19,003 nucleotides of DNA, from contig DEQO01000124.1 of the NCBI GenBank assembly GCA_002360495.1, positions 1-19,003 on the forward strand, written 5' to 3'. Numbering within the stretch: position 1 is the stretch's first letter; the number at the start of each line of letters is the position of its first letter. The DNA comes from Flavobacteriales bacterium UBA3364. GTDB lineage: Bacteria > Bacteroidota > Bacteroidia > Flavobacteriales_F > PHOS-HE28. Under the pieces are notes generated by a model. The model made no database searches. It was not told the origin of the DNA and worked only from the letters and a program-made list of their open reading frames with translations. Below, one piece after another: positions 1-5,131 of the stretch. A program made the position numbers and the translations under genes.

Positions 1-930
1 CTGGCCAACAAGCCCGAGGTGGAGGGCGTGGACCTGATACTCGGCGCGGACACGCACGAACGTGTGCGCACCCCGATCCAGGCCAAGTACAGCAAGGTGG
101 TGGAGCCCGGTGCCTTCGGCTCCTTCGTGGCGCGGTTGGACGTGGTGGTGGAGGACGGCCAGGTGAAGGACAGCCACTACGAGCTGCTCGACGTGGACCC
201 GGAGAAATATCCGGCGGACAAGGGCATGCTCACGCTCGTGGACGAAGTGAGCGCGCCGTACAAGGAACAGCTCGGCAAGGTGGTGGGCAGCACGAAGAAC
301 ACGCTGGTACGCTACTACGTGATCGAGAACCCGATGGACAACCTGATCACGGATGCCATCATGTGGAAGCTGAAGCCCGATGTGGCCATCAGCAACGGCT
401 TCCGGTTCTGCCCACCGATCGTGGCCGATGGGAAGACGCCCACCCCCATCACCAACGACCACATCTGGAGCATGATCCCGGTGGATAGCGAAGCCAAGTT
501 CGGCGAAGCGACCGGACAGCAGTTGTGGGATTGGCTGGAAAAGGAGCTGCACAACGTCTTCGCGAAGGATCCCTCCAAGCGCTTCGGCGGCTGGGTGGTG
601 CGCTTCAAAGGCATGACGGCCAACTTCACCATGCAGAACGACATGGGCAAGCGCGTGAACTGGATCAAGGTCGGCAAGAAACCCATCGACCTCCAGAAGA
701 CCTACCTGATCGCGGCCTGCGAACGTGAGGGCGATCCGGACGACACGCTCTGCCGACTGGAGAAGGTGAAGAACCCGCGCCGCGCGAACGCAACGATGCA
801 CAACATCCTGCGGGAGTACTTCGCACAGCACTCACCCGTGGCGCCAAAAGTGGAAGGGCGCATCACCGCGGCGGATGCGCCCCCCACGTTGCTGAGCCAG
901 CTGGAAGGGTATGCCTACGAATTCCGGTAA
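1..930 (+). CDS. 5'-nucleotidase / SoxB-like metallophosphatase, C-terminal part (5' end outside window)
   Basis: The frame is open from base 1, so this is the 3' part (309 residues) of a longer gene. The segment GADTHE (residues 15-20) fits the last metal-binding block of the calcineurin-type phosphoesterase domain. The rest fits the 5'-nucleotidase C-terminal substrate domain: NPMDNLITDA near residue 110, then ISNGFRF, a WLEKEL helix and a GGWVVRF segment. Family members act outside the cytoplasm and hydrolyse nucleotides or related phosphoesters; SoxB relatives act on sulfur substrates bound to SoxY. The visible half cannot decide between these, so no symbol is given. It ends in TAA and converges on a - strand lipoprotein only 29 bases away. 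The usual His of the GHTH-type motif appears as Asp in GADTHE, a variant I cannot evaluate without the N-terminal half. Confidence 0.85.
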   Translation: MANKPEVEGVDLILGADTHERVRTPIQAKYSKVVEPGAFGSFVARLDVVVEDGQVKDSHYELLDVDPEKYPADKGMLTLVDEVSAPYKEQLGKVVGSTKNTLVRYYVIENPMDNLITDAIMWKLKPDVAISNGFRFCPPIVADGKTPTPITNDHIWSMIPVDSEAKFGEATGQQLWDWLEKELHNVFAKDPSKRFGGWVVRFKGMTANFTMQNDMGKRVNWIKVGKKPIDLQKTYLIAACEREGDPDDTLCRLEKVKNPRRANATMHNILREYFAQHSPVAPKVEGRITAADAPPTLLSQLEGYAYEFR

Positions 931-959
931 GCGCAGGCACCCCTATCAGCCTCGACACA

Positions 960-1541
960 TCATTCGATCACGACCGGGAAGGTCACCTCGATGTCCGTAT
1001 CACCACCTGCATTGGTGATATCGCCACTGCTTACACCGGCAGCGCTCTTGTTCGGTTCGTGACGGAGCGTGACCACGACGGTACCGTTGCTTGCAGCACC
1101 AATGGTCCAGGTGCTCGCCAAGCCCACCGGGTTGCCATTCGCGTCGGCATCGGTATAGACCACAGTGGCGTTCGCTCCGCTCACCTGGAAGAAGAACTGG
1201 TGATCCTCATCCTCGTCGGCGATCTCGGTCGTAATGTCCTCCGCAGGGGTCTCGCTCTCGTTGAGCACTTCGATCGCTACCGAGTAGATGCTATCGTTGC
1301 TCAGCTCGTCCGTCGTGATCACCGGTGCGCCTCCGCCATCGCCATCTGCATCGACGAAGTTGAACACCTTGGTCTCGGCCCCTCCGGAGGAAGTGAACGT
1401 GAGGCGCAGGGTGGTGATCACCTCCTCTTCATTCGGGAGCGGAGCGGGAGTCACCGGATCATCCTCGTCCTTCTTGCAGCCGGTTATGGTCGCAGCGGTG
1501 GCCAACAGTGCCAGGGAAATGACTTTCAGTTGATGGTTCAT
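960..1541 (-). CDS. Small acidic lipoprotein, last gene of the Zur-like operon
   Basis: A 193-residue protein with a lipoprotein signal: a short hydrophobic stretch ends in ATITGC, with the lipidated Cys at residue 22 followed by KKDEDD. The mature part is rich in Thr, Val and acidic residues, suggesting a beta-rich domain. It contains DADGDGGGAP, an ESETPAEDIT segment, an EDEDHQFFF segment and, near the end, LRHEPNKSA and GGDTDIEVTFP. I recognise this as a family of small Bacteroidota lipoproteins often annotated with a type 1 periplasmic-binding label and found near Fur-family regulators, MerC proteins and TonB-dependent receptors. The label says little about function. Only 23 bases separate it from the merC-like gene upstream, so it is very likely the distal gene of that operon. 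The acidic and His-containing segments could bind metal (inference). No TonB-dependent receptor follows here. Confidence 0.85.
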   Translation of the reverse strand: MNHQLKVISLALLATAATITGCKKDEDDPVTPAPLPNEEEVITTLRLTFTSSGGAETKVFNFVDADGDGGGAPVITTDELSNDSIYSVAIEVLNESETPAEDITTEIADEDEDHQFFFQVSGANATVVYTDADANGNPVGLASTWTIGAASNGTVVVTLRHEPNKSAAGVSSGDITNAGGDTDIEVTFPVVIE

Positions 1542-1564
1542 GGCATGGGGTGTTCCTTGGGGTT

Positions 1565-1930
1565 TCAGGGTCTGAGGTCAAGCCAGTTGAGGATATGGCC
1601 GATGATGAGGATCGCGCTTCCCGCGTAGGCGAGCAATTCGAGGCGCTCATCAACACCTTCAAGGGCGAGAGCGAAAGCGAAAAGCCCCCAGCCGATGCCC
1701 AGTACCATGGCAACAGGCGCGTTGCGATTGCTACGGATGGCGCTGCGTACCGCCAGGAAGGCGAGCACGATGAAGACCCAGCTGACGCTCGGGTGCTCGA
1801 AGAAACCAGCCCCCGCAGCGATCAGCAAGGGCATGGCCAGGCAATGCACGATGCAGATCGCGGAGTTGATGATACCAAGACCATCACCTGTCCGCAGGAG
1901 GCCCTTCCAACGAGCTGTCACGGTCCTCAT
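1565..1930 (-). CDS. MerC-domain inner-membrane protein
   Basis: A 121-residue protein with four hydrophobic segments (about residues 17-44, 50-67, 74-93 and 99-117), matching the size and topology of MerC-domain proteins. The diagnostic CIVHC motif (Cys26, His29, Cys30) followed by a Pro lies in the first membrane segment, as in MerC, where the Cys pair takes part in metal transport. A longer in-frame start exists at 1978, but the ATG at 1930 overlaps the stop of the preceding gene as ATGA, a usual sign of translational coupling, so 1930 is chosen. In this setting, next to a Fur/Zur-type regulator, a COG0523 remnant and a small lipoprotein, a role in zinc or other divalent metal handling is more likely than mercury resistance: no merA, merR or merP-like gene is present. 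The substrate is inferred, not shown. Confidence 0.85.
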   Translation of the reverse strand: MRTVTARWKGLLRTGDGLGIINSAICIVHCLAMPLLIAAGAGFFEHPSVSWVFIVLAFLAVRSAIRSNRNAPVAMVLGIGWGLFAFALALEGVDERLELLAYAGSAILIIGHILNWLDLRP

Positions 1931-2211
1931 CCTTCCAGGCTCGCCGTCTCCTCCGGTTGAGCCACTTCGTTCGACCATTCATCCCTCGCAGGGAAACGAC
2001 CGGCCTGCCATGCGGCGATCTCCTTGGTCCCTCTCAGGGCGCCGCTTTTCTCCACCAGGCGGGCATCGATGTTCACCTCGCTCATGTCGTTCACGATCCC
2101 GGCCACACGCAGGCCTTGCTTGTTGTGAAGCACATGGTTGAGGATCGCGGTCTTGTTCGCGCCGAGGAAGCCGGAGAGGACGGTGACGGGAAGGCGATGA
2201 GGGGATGACAT
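1927..2211 (-). CDS. Truncated, degenerate COG0523/CobW-family GTPase (possible pseudogene)
   Basis: A 94-residue reading frame whose first ~57 residues closely resemble the N-terminus of COG0523 GTPases (zinc chaperone/ZagA/YciC type): LPVTVLSGFLG, LNHVLHN, then IVNDMSEVNIDARLV. Full-length members are about 300-400 residues with a CxCC metal motif soon after this region. Here that motif, the remaining G-domain and the C-terminal domain are all missing. The Walker A loop, normally GxGKTT, reads GANKTA, so the second Gly is Asn and the Thr after KT is Ala; nucleotide binding is probably lost. Residues 58-94 do not resemble the usual continuation, which suggests a large internal deletion or a fusion. 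The frame is nevertheless intact and its stop overlaps the merC start (ATGA), so it may survive as a leader that couples translation. It is the first gene of the leftward operon and starts 15 bases from a palindromic operator. Confidence 0.65.
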   Translation of the reverse strand: MSSPHRLPVTVLSGFLGANKTAILNHVLHNKQGLRVAGIVNDMSEVNIDARLVEKSGALRGTKEIAAWQAGRFPARDEWSNEVAQPEETASLEG

Positions 2212-2226
2212 GGGTCGGCTCTCTTA

Positions 2227-2241
2227 TGCAACCGGGTTGCA
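2227..2241. promoter_or_regulatory. Candidate Zur/Fur-type operator 1
   Basis: A perfect inverted repeat, TGCAAC-CGG-GTTGCA, with 6-base arms and a 3-base spacer. It overlaps the likely -7 element of the leftward operon: the - strand reads CATATTTG at 2247-2240, one mismatch from TAnnTTTG. It also lies just before the start codon at 2211. The same GCAAC-N3-GTTGC core recurs 37 bases away, centre to centre. Its position between a Fur-family gene and a metal-related operon makes it a strong candidate binding site for that regulator. The binding itself is inferred. Confidence 0.65.
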
Positions 2242-2260
2242 AATATGGTGGATCTTTCCC

Positions 2261-2281
2261 AAACGCAACTTTGTTGCATTT
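2261..2281. promoter_or_regulatory. Candidate Zur/Fur-type operator 2
   Basis: A 21-base near-palindrome with core GCAAC-TTT-GTTGC (2265-2277) and flanking AAA/TTT arms, broken by one mismatched pair (2264/2278). It abuts and shares one base with the + strand -7 element TACTTTTG. It also contains a possible -33 TTG for the leftward promoter (2268-2266 on the - strand), 18 bases from that promoter's -7 element. A repressor bound here could control both divergent units at once. Confidence 0.6.
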
Positions 2282-2288
2282 ACTTTTG
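2281..2288 (+). promoter_or_regulatory. Bacteroidota -7 promoter element of the zur-like gene
   Basis: TACTTTTG matches the Bacteroidota housekeeping -7 consensus TAnnTTTG exactly. It lies 28 bases before the ATG at 2317, which supports that start over the in-frame ATG at 2245, because the earlier start would lie upstream of this promoter. No clear -33 TTG is visible at the usual distance. The element abuts candidate operator 2, consistent with autorepression. Confidence 0.55.
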
Positions 2289-2316
2289 CGACCAGCCCCT
2301 CACCTTCGCTGCCCCG

Positions 2317-2727
2317 ATGACCGACACCGACATGCTCCGCCACCACGACCTCCGCGTTACCGCGCTGAGGCTGGACCTGCTGCGCATCCTGCGGGGGTCC
2401 GATCGCGCCCTTACGCACCAGGAGGTGGAGTCCCGATTGAAGGTGGAGGCGGACCGCGTAAGCGTTTTCCGTTCGCTGAACGCCTTCGAGGAGGCAGGGC
2501 TTGTGCATCGGGTGCTGGACGCCCGAGGCACCAGTTGTTTCGCGCCCTGCGGCGATGCCTGCGGCCATGGCCATCACAACGATGCGCATGCGCATTTTCG
2601 CTGCAATACCTGCGGCCACGTGTTCTGCCTGGAGGCCGTGGAGCTGCCGAAGGTCAGTCTCCCGAAGGGCTTCAAGCTTACGAGCGGTCAGCTGCAATTG
2701 GAGGGGACCTGCAATAGTTGCAAGTGA
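2317..2727 (+). CDS. Fur-family transcriptional repressor, probably Zur-like
   Basis: A 136-residue protein with the Fur layout: an N-terminal winged helix (residues ~5-70, including RVTALRLDLL and the recognition-helix region VSVFRSLNAFEEAGLV) and a C-terminal metal-binding and dimerisation domain. Two CxxC pairs (Cys96/Cys99 and Cys132/Cys135) match the structural zinc site. A His-rich run, GHGHHNDAHAH (residues 83-93), supplies candidate sensing ligands. The start at 2317 is chosen over the in-frame ATG at 2245 because that would place a -7 promoter element and operator 2 inside the gene and add an atypical Cys-rich leader. Zur rather than Fur, Mur or PerR is inferred from the neighbours: a COG0523-type fragment and a MerC protein read divergently. 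Its stop overlaps the next start (TGATG), so the downstream hydrolase is translationally coupled. Confidence 0.85.
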   Translation: MTDTDMLRHHDLRVTALRLDLLRILRGSDRALTHQEVESRLKVEADRVSVFRSLNAFEEAGLVHRVLDARGTSCFAPCGDACGHGHHNDAHAHFRCNTCGHVFCLEAVELPKVSLPKGFKLTSGQLQLEGTCNSCK

Positions 2728-3485
2728 TGCGCCCATTGAGACCGGTCCAGGTGCTCTTGTTCCTGTTCACCTGCACCTTGCAGCCGGGATGCCGCCATGC
2801 CCACCCTGCAGATGATGGGGCCCCTGCTTCGAGCCCTTCCCCCGAGCAGGCCGCAGCGACCGTCCAACCCGGCGACCTCCTTTTCCAGGACCTGGACTGT
2901 GGCCCGCTCTGCGATGCGATCGAAGCGGTGACCGAAGGCTACGGCGGCCGCGACTTCAGCCATGTGGGGATGGTGGTGCGCATGGCCGATACCCTGGCGG
3001 TGATCGAGGCCATCGGTGCGGATGTGCACCTTACGTCCTTGACCGACTTCCAGCAGCGTAGCTCCAAGGTGCTCGCCCGGCACGTGAAGCCGGCACATCG
3101 CGCGCTCGCCGACCGCGCCGCTGCCCATGCGCTCGCCTTCATCGGGATGCCTTACGATGATGCTTTCCTCCCTGACAACGGCAAGCTCTATTGCAGCGAA
3201 CTGATCGCCATGGCCTACGAGCACGCGAACAGCGGAGACCCGGTCTTCACCAGCGCTCCAATGACCTTCAAGGACCCGCGCACTGGAGCGTTCTTCCCCG
3301 CGTGGGTGGCCTACTATGCCGAACTCGACCTGCCGATCCCTGAGGGGAAGGCCGGATGCAACCCGGGGGGCTTGTCGCGGAATGTGGAGTTGTTCGGTGA
3401 TCGACGGCCGCCTTCATCCCGTTCCTCACAAATGATGACACGCAAGAAAGTTCCAGTCAAAGTCTTCCGTTCGACTTGGAGCTGA
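2727..3485 (+). CDS. YiiX/YebB-like NlpC/P60-superfamily cysteine hydrolase, probable lipoprotein
   Basis: Starts at an ATG sharing its A with the TGA of the upstream regulator, so translation is coupled; the frame extends nine bases further upstream without need. The N-terminus has a positively charged start, a hydrophobic stretch and a Cys after QPG (residue ~22), so export and probably lipidation. The family signature follows: QPGDLLFQDL, FSHVGMVV (the His element), then GMPYDDAF and LYCSELI, where the Cys is the expected nucleophile. Relatives are circularly permuted NlpC/P60 enzymes thought to cut amide or thioester bonds in cell-envelope or lipid substrates; the substrate here is unknown. 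The usual C-terminal GCNPGGLS segment is present. After it about 30 basic, Ser-rich residues run into sequence that no longer looks coding, so the native stop may have been lost by a small frameshift near 3400. Confidence 0.8.
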   Translation: MRPLRPVQVLLFLFTCTLQPGCRHAHPADDGAPASSPSPEQAAATVQPGDLLFQDLDCGPLCDAIEAVTEGYGGRDFSHVGMVVRMADTLAVIEAIGADVHLTSLTDFQQRSSKVLARHVKPAHRALADRAAAHALAFIGMPYDDAFLPDNGKLYCSELIAMAYEHANSGDPVFTSAPMTFKDPRTGAFFPAWVAYYAELDLPIPEGKAGCNPGGLSRNVELFGDRRPPSSRSSQMMTRKKVPVKVFRSTWS

Positions 3486-4100
3486 CGAAGTCAACTGCGA
3501 ATTTGCGTGGTTTCGCAGGGGAAGTGATCGGTATTGGCCAAGCCTTCGCTCCTTTAGCCGATCCTTGGCTAGAGCATCCTCGTCGCATGCACCCGCTTTG
3601 GCAGTACAGCCTATGGTGCCCACCACCACAGGCAGTAAGAGGTTCTTGGGTATCTCCCGAACCACGAGCGCGATGAATTACTCTTTGTTGAAGGCGGGGG
3701 TAGTGACGCCGTGAAGCGTGGTCATACGGTCGTTCGTCGACCAAGGTGCGCCATACTGAAGAACCCGAGCGGCTCCTGCACAAGGAATCGGCGAGGTGAA
3801 CGCTCATACACCTGCGCCCTGATCGCGGCCAATGCTCCTGATCAGGGTCCGACGACCACACGGTCCGGCTGTTCGATCCTGGGACATGCGCACGTCGAGC
3901 GCCCAGCTCGATCTCCTTCGGGTCCTCTTGTGCTGCACGAGGCGCCCAGGCATGTGGACCGCATGAATGCATCCGTTGTGTATGGCCAAGATGGGTTACG
4001 CAACACCAAGCAACCCGGCGGTTACCGGGTTGCTCGTGCGCGAGGAGGGCGTTCAAACGAACTGCCGCAGCTCGTTCGATTCATCGCGATCTTCCGGGTC
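3486..4100. other. Intergenic stretch between convergent genes, no convincing gene
   Basis: About 615 bases separate the + strand hydrolase from the - strand lipoprotein. Open frames exist on both strands (for example 3457-4056 on - and 3711-4202 on +), but their translations are rich in Arg, His, Ser and Cys without hydrophobic or motif structure, and each runs into a neighbouring gene in a shadow frame. I see no tRNA, repeat array or transposase signature. The features noted are a 10-bp-stem hairpin at 4009-4034 and a 10-base palindrome, CCTGATCAGG, at 3837-3846. It may be a decayed gene or a structured untranslated region. Confidence 0.5.
4009..4034. terminator. Strong hairpin downstream of the - strand lipoprotein gene
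   Basis: AGCAACCCGG and CCGGGTTGCT form a perfect 10-base-pair stem around the 6-base loop CGGTTA. It lies 67 bases beyond the stop codon of the - strand gene ending at 4101 and inside a convergent interval, where terminators are expected. There is no T-run on either side, so intrinsic termination is uncertain; it could instead stabilise a 3' end. Confidence 0.35.
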
Positions 4101-5048
4101 CTAGTTCACGCGCACCACCGGACAGTTCACGTTCATCACGTTCATGGCCATGATGTTCGCTCCTTGTGCTGTGCTCAGGTTGCTCACCGCGCCGAAGTCT
4201 GAGTTGTTGATGACGCTAACGCTCCACAAGGGCGAGTAGCCAGCCTGTCCGGGTATGGTTGCGAGCACGTTGTGCGTTTGGTCGTTGCCGGTCTCGGTCA
4301 CGAATCCGCTGGGCGGTCCGCCATTCGGTTGATCGGGGTTGATGTTGAAGATCACATAGATCGGCGATGTGGGCACAGCATTCGATACCTCTGTGAGCGG
4401 TGCTTCCTGGAAGTCGAAGTAGAAACCCACTTTGCGATCATACCAGCACTGCACCAGTCCGGTGCTAGCTCCGTTCAAGCGTTTGGCGGCGGTACTTCCT
4501 TCCGGCACCACAGGGCAGTTCACGATCATGCCTGTATAGTCCAGGCTGTAACCGCTGTTGAACACATCGTTCTGGCTTGCCAGCGTATTGGCGGTGTAGC
4601 TGTCGGGTACGTTCACCTTCACCACTTCCCAGAAGTCGTTGTAGCCGGCATCACCAGGGATCTTGCCGATGATGTTGAGCTGCCCGCTCACTGGTGCGCT
4701 TTGACCTGGTTTGAAACAGACATAGATGGGGATCGCCGCGGTGGGTTGCACATCGAAGTTGTAGTACTCCACAACCTGTCCTTGCGGTCCGAATCCCTTG
4801 GTGATGAAGGGTGCCTGGTCGAAGTCGATGCCGGTGTTGGCGGCGGGCAGTCCGTTCACTCCATCTCGCACCATGAGCGTTCCGGCATCCGCACTGAAGC
4901 GATCCACACTGATGCGGGGCGCAGTGGCAGGGTCGTACACGGTAGGGCTGACAGGTGAGGGTGTCGGGATCTCCTCTTCGTCCTTTTTGCAGCCGGTAAA
5001 GGCCATCGCGGCCAGCAGGGTGGCGGCGAGCAGTGGTGTGTTGCGCAT
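4101..5048 (-). CDS. Secreted lipoprotein with two internal repeat domains
   Basis: A 315-residue lipoprotein: hydrophobic signal ending AMAFTGC with the lipid-bearing Cys at residue 20, then KKDEEE and a Pro-rich linker. An in-frame start at 5090 would add 14 residues ahead of a normal signal peptide, so 5048 is chosen. The body holds two copies of one module, about residues 106-181 and 228-312. Each has an IPIYV or SPIYV strand, then IPGDAGYNDFW or IPGQAGYSPLW, a hydrophobic strand, and ends in VNCPVV. The paired Cys and repeated GYxxxW element suggest an extracytoplasmic beta-sandwich fold. I do not recognise a named function; similar proteins are known as hypotheticals in Bacteroidota. 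It is separated by 83 bases from the Kelch gene upstream and appears to have its own promoter with a direct repeat at 5084-5106. Confidence 0.8.
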   Translation of the reverse strand: MRNTPLLAATLLAAMAFTGCKKDEEEIPTPSPVSPTVYDPATAPRISVDRFSADAGTLMVRDGVNGLPAANTGIDFDQAPFITKGFGPQGQVVEYYNFDVQPTAAIPIYVCFKPGQSAPVSGQLNIIGKIPGDAGYNDFWEVVKVNVPDSYTANTLASQNDVFNSGYSLDYTGMIVNCPVVPEGSTAAKRLNGASTGLVQCWYDRKVGFYFDFQEAPLTEVSNAVPTSPIYVIFNINPDQPNGGPPSGFVTETGNDQTHNVLATIPGQAGYSPLWSVSVINNSDFGAVSNLSTAQGANIMAMNVMNVNCPVVRVN

Positions 5049-5083
5049 GTGATCGTTGTTGAGTTCGCAAAGCACCACGCCGC

Positions 5084-5106
5084 CGGTCACGGAACGGTCA
5101 CGGCCC
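5084..5106 (-). promoter_or_regulatory. CGTGA direct-repeat promoter element, copy 1
   Basis: On the + strand CGGTCACGG occurs at 5084-5092 and again at 5095-5103, a 9-base direct repeat with 11-base period. Read on the - strand, towards the lipoprotein gene at 5048, it is GGGCCGTGA-N6-CGTGA followed by CCG. The element ends 9 bases before a weak TTTG (-7-like) box at 5071-5068. The same pattern occurs before the Omp28-like gene at 11615. Direct repeats one helical turn apart suit a regulator binding as a head-to-tail dimer (inference). Confidence 0.45.
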
Positions 5107-5131
5107 GATCACATGTCTGTGGCGGAAGTCG

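Noticed and set aside
1565..1930. Mercury-resistance (mer) locus suggested by the MerC domain
   Set aside because: No merA, merR, merT or merP-like gene is adjacent; the Fur-family regulator and COG0523 fragment point to essential-metal handling.
2710..2722. A third palindrome resembling the operators, TGCAA-TAG-TTGCA
   Set aside because: It encodes the second CxxC (Cys-Asn-Ser-Cys) at the end of the regulator, and its spacing differs by two bases from the two promoter palindromes.
3837..3846. CCTGATCAGG palindrome as a regulatory site
   Set aside because: A 10-base palindrome is expected by chance at this length, and no gene start or promoter element is near it.
4009..4034. GCAAC...GTTGC arms taken as another Zur-type operator
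   Set aside because: The arms are separated by 14 rather than 3 bases and form a continuous 10-bp stem, so a hairpin explains them better; no start codon lies nearby.
3457..4056. - strand frame of 199 codons in the gene-poor interval
   Set aside because: The translation is dominated by Arg, Ser, His, Cys and Trp without hydrophobic cores or motifs and overlaps the hydrolase 3' end.
3711..4202. + strand frame of 163 codons in the gene-poor interval
   Set aside because: About a fifth of it is the antisense shadow of the lipoprotein gene, and the rest has low-complexity basic composition with no recognisable family.
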